Shown here in pieces: positions 1 through 9,345 of a DNA stretch of 64,000 bases. The notes below the pieces were generated by a model. That model was not told where the DNA came from. It did not search any database and saw only the letters and a program-made list of their open reading frames with translations. Where the stretch lies: positions 122,569 through 186,568 of the forward strand of contig NZ_JAQTWL010000003.1 in the NCBI RefSeq assembly GCF_028689295.1, read 5' to 3'. The stretch's first letter is position 1. The number at the start of each line of letters is the position of its first letter. The translations under genes and the position numbers were made by a program. This DNA comes from Rhodoferax sp. (GTDB lineage: Bacteria; Pseudomonadota; Gammaproteobacteria; Burkholderiales; Burkholderiaceae_C).

Positions 1-42
1 CAAGGTGTTGACGACGGGGGTGGAGAAAACAGTTCGGTGCAT
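1..42 (-). CDS. N-terminal fragment of a gene cut by the window edge
   Basis: A minus-strand ATG at position 42 opens a frame that runs off the left edge; only 14 residues (MHRTVFSTPVVNTL) are visible. It lies 74 bases downstream of the dinB stop on the same strand, so it could be a downstream operon member. The N-terminus faintly resembles acyltransferases of the PlsC type from related bacteria, but this is recollection from very few residues and I do not assign a function. Confidence 0.4.
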   Translation of the reverse strand, partial: MHRTVFSTPVVNTL

Positions 43-116
43 GGCTGAAACGGTGGCGTTGGATACGTCCAGCAGCCAACAAGCAGGCACCAAACGGCGG
101 CGATCAAGGGTGCAAA

Positions 117-1364
117 TTATGGCGCATCGGGTGGCGCCAGATCCATCGCCGTTTGCACGGCGGCCATCGGCTGCGGCGCTTTGTGCTTGAGCCAGTCCAG
201 GTGCTCAGCCGCCGTCATCAGCGAGCCCACGCGCACGCCCAGCAGCCGCAGGCGCTGCTGCAGGGGCGCCCGCTTGAGGCACAGCCCGGCATGGTGGCGA
301 ATCGTGGCTGCATCAAAGGTGTAGTCGGGCAGCGTCATGTCGCGCGTGACGCTTTTGAAGTTGTCATAGCGCAGCTTGATGCCAATGGTTTTACCCACAT
401 AGCCCTGGCGCACCAGGTCTTGCGCCACCTGCGCGCACAGCCGGGTGAAGATGGCGCCCAACTCGGCCTTGTCACGCACCGCGTGCAGGTCGCGCTCGAA
501 GGTGGTTTCACGGCTGATGGACACCGGCGCGCTCTCCAGCACCACGGGGCGGGGGTCAATGCCGTGCGCGGCGTCGAACATCCAGGCACCGGTTTTCTGG
601 CCGAAGTGGTCGATCAACCAGCCCACATCCTGTTGTGCCAGCTCGCCGATGGTGCGGATGCCGAGCTGTTGCAATTTTTCATCCGCCCTGGGACCAATGC
701 CGTTGATCTTGCGGCACGCCAGCGGCCAGATTTTGGCCTGTAAATCGTTTTCGAAAACGATGGCGATGCCGTTTGGCTTGTTGAACTCGCTGGCCATCTT
801 GGCCAGCAGCTTGTTGGGCGCTACACCCACCGAGCAGGTCAGCCCGGTGGCGTCAAAAATGCTTTTCTGGATCAGCCTCGCCAGCACGCGACCACCTTCG
901 CGCTGGCCCCCCGGCACCTGCGTGAAGTCGATGTACACCTCGTCAATGCCGCGGTCTTCCATTAGCGGCGCAATCTCCTGGATGATGGTTTTGAACGCAT
1001 GTGAGTAGTGCCGGTAGGCGGCAAAGTCCACCGGCAGCAAAATCGCATCGGGGCAAAGTTTGGCGGCTTTCATCAGCCCCATGGCCGAGCCCACGCCAAA
1101 CTGGCGCGCCGCATAGGTGGCCGTGGTAATCACGCCGCGCCCGCTGTAGCCTTGCAGCCGTGGGAACTCAGCGAGCGGAATGTGGTGCGGCGCCCGCTCG
1201 CCCTGGGCCGCTTTCAGGTCTTCATCCTGCGGCCTGCGCCCGCCACCGATCACGACCGGCAAGCCCTTGAGTTGCGGGTAGCGCAGCAGTTCCACGGATG
1301 CGTAAAAGGCATCCATGTCCAGATGCGCAATGCGGCGGAGGGTGGCAGGCCTGGGAGTGCTCAT
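117..1364 (-). CDS. dinB: DNA polymerase IV (Y-family translesion polymerase)
   Basis: Error-prone polymerase that extends past damaged template bases. The 415-residue protein carries the first catalytic aspartate in HLDMDAFYASVE (residues 14-25) and the second acidic pair in GIDEVYIDFT (139-148), followed by the helix-hairpin-helix and little-finger regions. The usual Ser before Ile-Asp-Glu is Gly here. About 30 extra residues (roughly 43-75) lie between the GG turn and GRGVITTATYAA, where Escherichia coli DinB has a short loop. I chose the ATG at 1364 over an upstream in-frame start at 1415 because family homology begins right after it. It is transcribed alone or with the fragment at the window edge. 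Confidence 0.93.
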   Translation of the reverse strand: MSTPRPATLRRIAHLDMDAFYASVELLRYPQLKGLPVVIGGGRRPQDEDLKAAQGERAPHHIPLAEFPRLQGYSGRGVITTATYAARQFGVGSAMGLMKAAKLCPDAILLPVDFAAYRHYSHAFKTIIQEIAPLMEDRGIDEVYIDFTQVPGGQREGGRVLARLIQKSIFDATGLTCSVGVAPNKLLAKMASEFNKPNGIAIVFENDLQAKIWPLACRKINGIGPRADEKLQQLGIRTIGELAQQDVGWLIDHFGQKTGAWMFDAAHGIDPRPVVLESAPVSISRETTFERDLHAVRDKAELGAIFTRLCAQVAQDLVRQGYVGKTIGIKLRYDNFKSVTRDMTLPDYTFDAATIRHHAGLCLKRAPLQQRLRLLGVRVGSLMTAAEHLDWLKHKAPQPMAAVQTAMDLAPPDAP

Positions 1365-1539
1365 GTTGATACTATTTTCGCGGCAAGTGGGTTCGGGCTG
1401 AACCAGCCGCTGCAATGTGGCATAAAGTGGCGCGGCTGCTTGCGTATATCGTGCGCCAAGTCAAAAAATTGCGCTCCAATCAGGGTAAGCTCTGCGCTAT
1501 TGCTTCATCAGCTCGGATTAATTGTCAATAGGTGGTTTC

Positions 1540-4227
1540 ATGGATAAGCATTTTTTGAGTTCTTTGTTTTCGCCCGCCGTGATCGTGGTGTTTGCGGGCA
1601 AGCCGGAAGATGTCGCTTCACTCACGCCGCAGGCGCGCGCGCTGCACCAAGCCATCACGGACCAACGCTTTTCTGGTCAACTGCTTTTTCTGGACATTCA
1701 TGCCAGTGGCACTCTGGCCGACCTGGCCGCTGTCCATGCCGACCTGGCCATCATTGCCTTGCCAGCCGCCGAAGTGGCCGCCGCTTTGGAACTGGCCGGA
1801 CGCATCAAATGCCGTTCCGCCCTGGTGATTTCCTCCGGCATCGATGCCGCGCTGGCAGCCGAGCTTCACAAAATGGCCACCCGCGATGGCATTTACCTGC
1901 TGGGCCCCAACAGCCTGGGCTTTCAGCGGCCGCACCTGCAGCTCAACGCCAGTGTGGCGGGGGACTTGGCAACGCCCGGGCCGCTGGCGCTGATATCGCA
2001 GTCGGGGGCGCTGACCTCGTCGATTCTGGACTGGGCCAAAAAGAATGCGGTGGGGTTTTCCACGGTGGTGTCGCTTGGCCCCAATACCGCGGTGGATATT
2101 GCCCAGGTACTGGATTTTCTGGCCTCGGACGCCAAAACGCACAGCATCGTGATCTACCTGGAAGGCATCACCAACGCGCGGCGCTTCATGAGCGCGTTGC
2201 GCGCGGCAGCCAATGCCAAGCCGGTGGTGGTGCTCAAGGCCGGTCGCAAGCCGGCCGGCAACCGTGCGGCGCTGACCCATTCGGGCACCATCGTTGGCAC
2301 CGACGACGTGTTCGATGCCGCGCTGCGGCGTGCCGGCGCGGTGCGGGTGCGCTCGTTCGTGGCGCTGTTTTCGGCGGCCAAATGCCTGGCTTCGCGCTAC
2401 AAGCCGGTGGGCAAGCGCCTGGCCATTGTCACCAATGGGGGAGGTCCGGGCGTGCTGGCCGCTGACTGGGTGAGTGAAATCAATCTGGAACTGGGGCGCC
2501 TGACCCCCGAGCAGGCGCAGGCGCTGGCGCCCCAAATGCCGCCGCTGGCCACCCTGACCGATTTGATCGACGTGTCGGAAGACGCCGGCCCTGAGCAATA
2601 CCGCGCCGCCATTGACGCCCTGAACAAAGCGCCGCAGATTGATGGTATTTTGGCCATTTACTCGCCCAAGATGGGCGCTGATGGTGATGCGCTGGCTGGC
2701 GCCATTGCCGACTTCAACCGCCATGTCAGCAAGCCCCTGCTGACCTGCTGGATGGGCGATGCCTCGGTGGGCAATGCCCGCAAAATATTGAACGATGCAG
2801 CCATTCCCACCTTTCGCACCCCCGAGGCGGCGGTGGGCGCCTTTGGCAACATCGCCTCGTTTTACCAAAACCAGCAGCTGCTGCAGCAAACGCCGCCGCC
2901 GCTGTCCGACCTGGCCAATCCCGACATTGAAGGGGCGCGTCTGCTGATCGAGAGCGTGCTGGCCGAGCGCCGCAAGGTGCTCACCGAGATGGAATCCAAG
3001 GCGCTGCTGGCGGCTTTTCATATCCCGGTCACCCGAACCATTTTGGCGCGCAGCGCCAACGAAGCCATCATGATCGCCACCCAGTTGGGTTTTCCTGTGG
3101 CGCTCAAGATCGACTCGCCCGACATCAGCCACAAGTCGGACGTGCAGGGCGTGGCGCTCAACATCCTGAACGCCACCAGCGTGCGCGACACCTACCTGGA
3201 CATGATCCAGGCGGTCACCAAGTTGCAGCCCAATGCCCGCATCAACGGCGTGACGATCCAGAACATGGCCAACCTCAAGCGCGGCCGCGAGGTGTGCGTG
3301 GGCCTGGTGACCGATGAGCCCTTTGGTCCGGTGATTGCCTTTGGCGCCGGCGGCACCATGATCGAACTCATCAACGACCGCACCATGGAGTTGCCGCCGC
3401 TGAACCAGTTCCTGGCGCGCCGCCTGATCGAGCGCTCGCGCGTGGCCGAAACCTTGGGCGTTTGGCGTGGCGCGCCCGCGGTCAACATGGAGGCGCTGGA
3501 GCAGATTTTGCTGCGTGTGTCGGAAATGGTGTGCGAGTTGCCGCAACTGCGCGAGATGGACATCAACCCCATCATCGTCGATGAATCGGGTGCGCTGGCC
3601 GTGGATGCGCGCATCGTGGTGGATAACACGGCGCCATCGGTGCGCCACTACAACCACCTGGCCATCCTGCCGTATCCGGCACAGCACGAGCAGCTGTGCA
3701 TGCTGGCCGGCGGCGGCGAATACATCGTGCGCCCGGTGCACCCCGACGATGCCAACATGCTGCAGGAATTTGTCCGCGGCCTGTCGCCCGAAAGCCGCTA
3801 CTTCCGCTTTGTCTCGAGCATGCAGGAGTTGCCTGCAACCATGCTGTCGCGCTTCACGCTGATCGATTACGACCGCGAGATGGCGCTGGTGGCGCTCGTC
3901 ACCGAAGAAAGCACCGATGCGCAGGGCAATACCGTGGAGAGCACGCGCATCGTCGGCGTGTCGCGCTATATCACCAACCCCGACCGCAGCACCTGCGAGT
4001 TCTCGCTGGTGGTGGCCGACGAGTTCAAGGGCCGCGGCCTGGGCTCGCGCCTGATGCTGTCGATCATGGACTTTGCCCGCGAAAAAGGCCTGACCGAGAT
4101 CGAGGGCCTGGTGCTGGCCAACAACCCCAACATGCTCAAGCTCATGAGGGGCCTGGGCTTTGCCGTCAAACCGTTCCCCGAAGATCCCGACTTCAAGCTG
4201 GTGACGCACCATTTGCAAGTGGCTTGA
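1540..4227 (+). CDS. Pat-like ADP-forming acyl-CoA synthetase/GNAT acetyltransferase fusion
   Basis: The 895-residue protein has the architecture of bacterial protein lysine acetyltransferase Pat (YfiQ). An N-terminal CoA-binding Rossmann domain (GPNSLGF near residue 124) is followed by a succinyl-CoA-synthetase-like region (SQSGALTSS; LTHSGTIVG), an ATP-grasp segment, and a C-terminal GNAT domain from about residue 727, with the acetyl-CoA loop GRGLGSR near residue 831. The known role of the family is acetylating and silencing acetyl-CoA synthetase and other enzymes. The ATG at 1540 is chosen because AGGTGG lies six bases upstream; a TTG at 1522 lacks such a site. It is a single gene convergent with metG. 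Whether the synthetase half is active cannot be judged here. Confidence 0.9.
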   Translation: MDKHFLSSLFSPAVIVVFAGKPEDVASLTPQARALHQAITDQRFSGQLLFLDIHASGTLADLAAVHADLAIIALPAAEVAAALELAGRIKCRSALVISSGIDAALAAELHKMATRDGIYLLGPNSLGFQRPHLQLNASVAGDLATPGPLALISQSGALTSSILDWAKKNAVGFSTVVSLGPNTAVDIAQVLDFLASDAKTHSIVIYLEGITNARRFMSALRAAANAKPVVVLKAGRKPAGNRAALTHSGTIVGTDDVFDAALRRAGAVRVRSFVALFSAAKCLASRYKPVGKRLAIVTNGGGPGVLAADWVSEINLELGRLTPEQAQALAPQMPPLATLTDLIDVSEDAGPEQYRAAIDALNKAPQIDGILAIYSPKMGADGDALAGAIADFNRHVSKPLLTCWMGDASVGNARKILNDAAIPTFRTPEAAVGAFGNIASFYQNQQLLQQTPPPLSDLANPDIEGARLLIESVLAERRKVLTEMESKALLAAFHIPVTRTILARSANEAIMIATQLGFPVALKIDSPDISHKSDVQGVALNILNATSVRDTYLDMIQAVTKLQPNARINGVTIQNMANLKRGREVCVGLVTDEPFGPVIAFGAGGTMIELINDRTMELPPLNQFLARRLIERSRVAETLGVWRGAPAVNMEALEQILLRVSEMVCELPQLREMDINPIIVDESGALAVDARIVVDNTAPSVRHYNHLAILPYPAQHEQLCMLAGGGEYIVRPVHPDDANMLQEFVRGLSPESRYFRFVSSMQELPATMLSRFTLIDYDREMALVALVTEESTDAQGNTVESTRIVGVSRYITNPDRSTCEFSLVVADEFKGRGLGSRLMLSIMDFAREKGLTEIEGLVLANNPNMLKLMRGLGFAVKPFPEDPDFKLVTHHLQVA

Positions 4228-4310
4228 GTGACCAACCCGCCCCTTGTCTGTCAGTTCTGCCGGGGCGGCAAGGCATGGGATGCCAGACCAGCAACAGAAT
4301 GGCCAGGGGC

Positions 4311-6407
4311 TCAGTGCACCCGCATGCCCGGCTGGGCGCCGGCAAAGGGCTCCAGCACATAGATGCCGGGCTGCGCCTTTTCGTTGGCGTGGCTGGCGGC
4401 CAGCACCATGCCTTCTGACAAGCCGAACTTCATTTTGCGTGGCGCCAGGTTGGCAACCATCACGGTGAGTTTGCCGGCGAGGTCTTCGGGCTTGTACATG
4501 CTGGCAATGCCTGAAAAGACGTTGCGCAGGCGGGGCTCGCCGGTTTCGTCAAGCTCGCCCACGTCGAGCGTCAATTGCAGCAGTTTGGTCGAACCCGCAA
4601 CCGCCTGGCAGTTGACGATCTTGGCAATACGCAAGTCGATTTTGGAAAAGTCGTCAATGCCGATGGTCGGAGCGATGGCCTCGCCGCCCGGATGGGCGAT
4701 TTCTTGCGCCGCCGCAGCCGGCTCGGGTGCCTCGAACAGGGCTTCGAGTTGCTTGATGTCGACGCGCTGCATCAGGTGTTGGTAGGTGTCGATCACATGG
4801 CCGGCTGGCATGGGCTGGGCAATGTTGGCGTAACTCAGCGGCTCGATGTTCAGGAACGCTTCCACCTGTGTCGCCAATGCCGGCAGAACGGGCTTGAGGT
4901 AGCAGGTCAGAATGCGGAAGGCCTTGATACACACCGTGCAAACATCCTGCAGGCGCGCTTCCTGGTCGGGTTTCTTGGCCAGGTCCCAGGGCTTGTTGGC
5001 GTCCACATAGGCGTTTACCTTGTCGGCCAGCAGCATGGTTTCGCGCAGCGCCTTGGCGTAGTCGCGGGCCTCGTAGAGCTGCTCCATGGCGCCGACTTCG
5101 CTGCGCAACTGGTGCAGCAGCGCCGCGCCATCCTCCGACACCTCACCCAACTGGCCGCCGAAGCGCTTGCTGATGAAACCGGCAGCGCGTGACGCGATGT
5201 TGATGTACTTGCCAATCAGGTCGCTGTTGACGCGGGCCATGAAGTCGTCGGCGTTGAAGTCGATGTCTTCGTTGCGGGCGCTCAGCTTGGCCGCCAGGTA
5301 GTAGCGCAGCCATTCGGGGTTCATGCCCAGGCTCAGGTACTTGAGCGGATCCAGGCCGGTGCCGCGGCTTTTGCTCATCTTCTCGCCGTTGTTCACGGTC
5401 AGGAAGCCGTGCACGAAGATGTTGTCGGGCGTCTTGCGGCCGCTGAAATGCAGACAGGCCGGGAAGAACAGCGTGTGAAAGGTCACGATGTCCTTGCCGA
5501 TGAAGTGGTACTGCTCCAGCGCCGGGTTGGCCATGTAGGCGTCGTAGTCCTGGCCGCGCTGGCCGAGCAGGTTTTTAAGCGAGGCCAGGTAGCCGATAGG
5601 GGCGTCGAGCCAGACGTAAAAGTATTTGCCCGGCGCGTCCGGGATCTCGATGCCGAAGTAGGGCGCGTCACGGCTGATGTCCCAGTCGCCCAGGCCTTCG
5701 CTACTTGACCCGTCCGGGTTGCTGCGCACGGTGAACCATTCCTTGATCTTGTTGGCCACTTCGGGCTGCAACTTGCCGTCCTGCGTCCATTGCTGCAGGA
5801 ACCCAACGCAGCGCGGGTCGGAGAGCTTGAAGAAAAAATGCACCGAGTTGCGCAGTTCGGGCTTGGCGCCTGAGAGCGCCGAATAGGGATTGATCAGGTC
5901 GGTGGGCGCATAGACCGCGCCGCATTGCTCGCAGTTGTCGCCGTACTGGTCCTTGGCGTGGCACTTGGGGCACTCGCCCTTGATGAAGCGGTCGGGCAGG
6001 AACATGCCCTTGTCGGGGTCGAAAAACTGTTCGATGGTGCGCGATTCGATCAGCGAGCCGTCCTTGTTGTCGCGCAGGTCGCGGTAGATCTGGCGCGCCA
6101 ATTCGTGGTTTTCCGGGGCATCGGTGCTGTGCCAGTTGTCGAAGCCGATGTGAAAACCGTCCAGGTAGGGCTTGCGTCCGGCAGCGATGTTGGCAACAAA
6201 TTGCTGCGGCGTGAGCCCGGCTTTTTCGGCGGCAATCATGATCGGCGCGCCGTGGGTGTCGTCGGCACAGACAAAATCGACCGCCGTGCCACGCATGCGC
6301 TGGTGCCGCACCCAGATGTCGGCCTGGATGTACTCCATGATGTGGCCGATGTGGAAATTACCGTTGGCGTAGGGCAGGGCGGTGGTGACGAACAGTTGAC
6401 GGGGCAT
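4311..6407 (-). CDS. metG: Methionyl-tRNA synthetase with C-terminal tRNA-binding domain
   Basis: Charges tRNA-Met and initiator tRNA with methionine in the cytoplasm. The class I signatures HIGH (residues 19-22) and KMSKS (about 342-346) are intact. A zinc knuckle has cysteine pairs C146/C149 and C159/C162. The last ~105 residues form the EMAP/Trbp111-like tRNA-binding domain (from [12 protein letters not shown]), giving the long, dimeric 698-residue form. The ATG at 6407 is preferred over an in-frame GTG three codons upstream because a purine-rich AAGAAAG lies at better spacing. It is divergent from mrp, a common arrangement in Proteobacteria. Confidence 0.97.
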   Translation of the reverse strand: MPRQLFVTTALPYANGNFHIGHIMEYIQADIWVRHQRMRGTAVDFVCADDTHGAPIMIAAEKAGLTPQQFVANIAAGRKPYLDGFHIGFDNWHSTDAPENHELARQIYRDLRDNKDGSLIESRTIEQFFDPDKGMFLPDRFIKGECPKCHAKDQYGDNCEQCGAVYAPTDLINPYSALSGAKPELRNSVHFFFKLSDPRCVGFLQQWTQDGKLQPEVANKIKEWFTVRSNPDGSSSEGLGDWDISRDAPYFGIEIPDAPGKYFYVWLDAPIGYLASLKNLLGQRGQDYDAYMANPALEQYHFIGKDIVTFHTLFFPACLHFSGRKTPDNIFVHGFLTVNNGEKMSKSRGTGLDPLKYLSLGMNPEWLRYYLAAKLSARNEDIDFNADDFMARVNSDLIGKYINIASRAAGFISKRFGGQLGEVSEDGAALLHQLRSEVGAMEQLYEARDYAKALRETMLLADKVNAYVDANKPWDLAKKPDQEARLQDVCTVCIKAFRILTCYLKPVLPALATQVEAFLNIEPLSYANIAQPMPAGHVIDTYQHLMQRVDIKQLEALFEAPEPAAAAQEIAHPGGEAIAPTIGIDDFSKIDLRIAKIVNCQAVAGSTKLLQLTLDVGELDETGEPRLRNVFSGIASMYKPEDLAGKLTVMVANLAPRKMKFGLSEGMVLAASHANEKAQPGIYVLEPFAGAQPGMRVH

Positions 6408-6575
6408 GGGGTTCACTTTCTTGGCAAGCGATGATTTTAGTCAACGCGCTTGTGTTTGGACCTGAGCCCTATTGGTACGTCTGGCGTCAGTGCCAACACG
6501 GGTAAACCCTGATTTGCCCGGTTCAATAAGGTCAAGCTTATCTTGGCTAGACTAGAGCCCCCTTAGGAGAACCAA

Positions 6576-7667
6576 ATGGCAGTAGTTGAGCAGACAGTGT
6601 TAGATGCCCTCAAAGGCGTCATAGACCCCAATACCGGGCGCGATTTTGTGTCCAGCAAATGCATCAAGAATTTGACCGTGACCGACGGCGATGTGGCCTT
6701 CGATGTGACGCTGGGCTACCCGGCCAAGAGCCAGATTCCGGGCTTTCGCAAAGACCTGATTGCGGCCGTTAAAAGCGTGGCCGGCGTGGTCAATGTGTCG
6801 GTCAACATCACCACCAACATCACGGCGCACGCAGTGCAGCGCGGTGTGGCCTTGCTGCCCAAGGTGAAGAACATCGTGGCGGTGGCCTCGGGCAAGGGCG
6901 GCGTGGGCAAGAGCACCACGGCCGTCAATCTGGCGCTGGCGCTGGCGGCAGAAGGCGCCAATGTCGGCATTCTGGATGCCGATATTTATGGCCCGAGCCT
7001 GCCGATGATGATGGGTATTGTGGGCAAGCCCGAGAGCGAAGACGGCCAGACCATGGAGCCCATGGAGAACTACGGCGTGCAGGTGATGTCGATCGGTTTT
7101 TTGGTGGCGCAGGACGAAGCCATGATCTGGCGCGGCCCCATGGCCACGCAGGCGCTGGAGCAGTTGCTGCGCCAGACCAACTGGAAAGACCTTGACTATT
7201 TGATCGTCGACATGCCGCCGGGCACCGGCGACATTCAGCTCACCCTGAGCCAGCGCGTGCCCATGACCGGCGCCGTGATCGTCACCACGCCGCAGGACAT
7301 TGCCCTGCTCGATGCCAAAAAAGGCATCAAGATGTTTGAAAAAGTGGGTGTGCCGATTTTGGGCATCGTGGAAAACATGGCAGTGCACGTGTGCAGCAAC
7401 TGTGGCCATGTGGAACATATTTTTGGCGCCGATGGCGGCAAAAATATGGCCGCGGAATACAACATGGACTACCTGGGTGCCCTGCCGCTCAACATGCAGA
7501 TTCGCCTGCAAGCCGACAACGGCAAACCCACCGTGGTGTCCGACCCCGACAGCGAGGTGGCCGGACTGTACAAGGCCGTGGCGCGCAAGGTGGCGCTGTC
7601 GATTGCCGCCAAGAACAAGGACTTCTCCAGCAAGTTCCCCAGCATCAAGATTTCCAAGGAAACCTGA
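6576..7667 (+). CDS. mrp: Mrp/ApbC iron-sulfur cluster carrier P-loop ATPase
   Basis: Cytoplasmic MinD-like ATPase that carries and transfers [4Fe-4S] clusters to apo-enzymes. The 363-residue protein begins with a MIP18/DUF59 domain (about 1-85). The deviant Walker A GKGGVGKST is at 106-114, and the cluster-binding CxxC pair C273/C276 lies in VCSNCGHVEH. TTAGGAG sits upstream of the ATG. It is divergent from metG and convergent with msrA, whose stop lies only 17 bases away. A carrier of this kind fits the iron-sulfur-rich formate dehydrogenase and Lut proteins elsewhere in the window, although Mrp is a general housekeeping factor. Confidence 0.95.
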   Translation: MAVVEQTVLDALKGVIDPNTGRDFVSSKCIKNLTVTDGDVAFDVTLGYPAKSQIPGFRKDLIAAVKSVAGVVNVSVNITTNITAHAVQRGVALLPKVKNIVAVASGKGGVGKSTTAVNLALALAAEGANVGILDADIYGPSLPMMMGIVGKPESEDGQTMEPMENYGVQVMSIGFLVAQDEAMIWRGPMATQALEQLLRQTNWKDLDYLIVDMPPGTGDIQLTLSQRVPMTGAVIVTTPQDIALLDAKKGIKMFEKVGVPILGIVENMAVHVCSNCGHVEHIFGADGGKNMAAEYNMDYLGALPLNMQIRLQADNGKPTVVSDPDSEVAGLYKAVARKVALSIAAKNKDFSSKFPSIKISKET

Positions 7668-7684
7668 AGCCGCAAGACGCGGGG

Positions 7685-8383
7685 TCAGGGTCTGGCCTTG
7701 GCTTGGTCACCCCACAGTTGCGCCAGGCGCGCATCGCGGCCGCAACCCTTGCGGTAAAAATCGTAGCGCACCGGGTTGTTCTGGTGATAGTTCTGATGCT
7801 CGGCCTCGGCCGGGTAAAAGTCGTCGGCCATCAGCAACTGCGTCACGAGGGGCTCGGGGAAGGGTTTGGTCGTTTCCAGCGCCGCGCGTGAGGCCAGAGC
7901 CACTTGCAGTTGCTCAGGGCTGGTTGCAAAAATCGCGGTGCGGTAGGGCGAGCCAATGTCGCAAAACTGGCGGTCTTTCACGGTGGGGTCAATGGTGCGC
8001 CAGAAATAGTCCACCAGTTGCCGGTAGCTCACCTGGCTGGGGTCAAAGATCACCTGCAAGGCCTCGGCATGGCCGGTGGTGTGACTAGACACTTCGGCGT
8101 AGCTTGGGTTGGCCGTTTTGCCGCCGGTGTAGCCCGAGGTAGTGGCCAGCACCCCCGGCACTTTGTCGAAGTCGGCCTCGGTGCACCAGAAACATCCGCC
8201 GGCAAACACCGCCACCTCGCTACCTGCTGGCAAGGGCGCGGTTGCGGCAGCGCCAGGTACCTCTGGCGCCTGGCGCTGCGTGGCATAAACCCACCAGCCG
8301 ATCAGCATCAGCACAAGGGCCAGAATCAGCCAGAATCGACGGTGAGCGGGCTCGGATGTCGGGTCGGGTGGTGTGCTGTTCAT
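7685..8383 (-). CDS. msrA: Membrane-anchored peptide methionine sulfoxide reductase A
   Basis: Reduces methionine-S-sulfoxide in oxidised proteins. The catalytic motif GGCFWC is present, followed by YTGG and the substrate-binding HAEALQVIFDP and YRTAIF segments. The C-terminal region keeps EAEHQNYHQNN and a resolving-Cys candidate in KGCGRD. The 232-residue form starts at ATG 8383 and has one N-terminal hydrophobic segment (FWLILALVLMLIGWWV) with no cleavage motif. It is therefore probably tethered with the catalytic domain in the periplasm, unlike cytoplasmic E. coli MsrA. An upstream in-frame extension to 8497 shows no homology and was not used. Confidence 0.92.
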   Translation of the reverse strand: MNSTPPDPTSEPAHRRFWLILALVLMLIGWWVYATQRQAPEVPGAAATAPLPAGSEVAVFAGGCFWCTEADFDKVPGVLATTSGYTGGKTANPSYAEVSSHTTGHAEALQVIFDPSQVSYRQLVDYFWRTIDPTVKDRQFCDIGSPYRTAIFATSPEQLQVALASRAALETTKPFPEPLVTQLLMADDFYPAEAEHQNYHQNNPVRYDFYRKGCGRDARLAQLWGDQAKARP

Positions 8384-8528
8384 GCCGCATGATAAATCGC
8401 TGTGACCCCGAGCCGCCAGTCGGTGGCGCGCATTGACTATGACGACGAGGTCAGCGTGGCTGTAGCGGCAAGGGCGCGCAAATTGGCCGCGCCGCAATGG
8501 GCGCGGCGCGTGATCAACGCCGGTCGTT

Positions 8529-9134
8529 TTAATTGCTGCGATTGTTGCGCATCAATCGGTCCACATCGGCATTCAATCGGGCCAGTTCATCACGCAGTTG
8601 ACGGCGCTCTTGCGGGGTCACCACACCGTCGCGCTTGAAGGCGGCCTCGTGGCGGGCAATGGTGCGCTCGCGGTTTTGCAACCTGCGCGCTTCGCGCTGG
8701 GTGATGCGGCCAGAACGTATGCCCTCATCAATGCGCGCGCTGACGTTGAGCTGGCGGTTGTCAATGCCGGGCGTTGTGCCGGCAGGGTTGCCCGGTGGCT
8801 GAACATAGTCGCGGTTCGCCATCATGCGTTCAACTTCATTACCAAGTCTGTCCACATCAGCGCGCAACTGCTGGCGCTCTTGGGGTGTGGCCGTGCCATT
8901 GGCTTTGAAGCGGCTTTCGCGCATGTCAATCTCGCGATCACGGCGAAGGAGCTCTCTTGCCTCGGAGGGCGTGATGTGGCCGGACGCCATGCCTTGCTGA
9001 ATGCGGGCGCTGATGGCTTGCTGCGCACGGTCAAGAGCCGGCGTATTGGTGCCTTGTGCCAGGACCGGGGCCATGCCCAGGCCCAAAAAGAGGGCAGAGG
9101 CCAACAGTGAAGTGGTGAAGAATTTTGATTTCAT
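8529..9134 (-). CDS. Secreted helical protein with an exact internal duplication
   Basis: The 201-residue protein has a signal peptide (hydrophobic stretch followed by VLAQ, cleavage near residue 27). Two copies of one helical module lie at residues 41-104 and 131-194, offset by exactly 90 residues. Each has SARI, SG.IT..EAR, and a loop ending in TPQER.QLR. The joining segment is Pro/Gly-rich (YVQPPGNPAG). Similar periplasmic proteins of unknown function are common in Proteobacteria; the ..DG.vTPQER loop hints at an EF-hand-like or ion-linked turn, but I see no full calcium loop. The ATG at 9134 is supported by AGGAAA upstream. The gene stands alone. Function is not assigned. Confidence 0.8.
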   Translation of the reverse strand: MKSKFFTTSLLASALFLGLGMAPVLAQGTNTPALDRAQQAISARIQQGMASGHITPSEARELLRRDREIDMRESRFKANGTATPQERQQLRADVDRLGNEVERMMANRDYVQPPGNPAGTTPGIDNRQLNVSARIDEGIRSGRITQREARRLQNRERTIARHEAAFKRDGVVTPQERRQLRDELARLNADVDRLMRNNRSN

Positions 9135-9345
9135 GGTGTTTCCTGAGTTGTTAGACCGTTGTTGAATCGACGACGGCCGGAGGCAGGCTTGTATCGGCCC
9201 CATGCTTTTTCAACATGTGGCTGGATATTAGTCAGGACCCAAAACCATGTCTGTGCGCGCCCGTACGCAGGGCAAGTGATAAGCCCGCGCCATGCCCAAC
9301 GACAGACCCCGGCCCGATCGTGGCCTGCATCGGGTAACGCCTGCC

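Noticed and set aside
5..190. A 61-codon plus-strand frame at the left edge
   Set aside because: It overlaps the dinB 3' end and shows no homology; the minus strand gives a better explanation of this end.
1618..4218. An 866-codon open frame on the minus strand opposite the Pat-like gene
   Set aside because: It is His/Gln/Arg-rich with no motif, a typical antisense shadow of a GC-rich gene; the plus frame has full domain homology.
4236..4268. Terminator between the Pat-like gene and metG (CCCGCCCC facing GGGGCGG)
   Set aside because: The loop is about 18 bases and no T-run follows on either strand, so it is not a convincing Rho-independent terminator.
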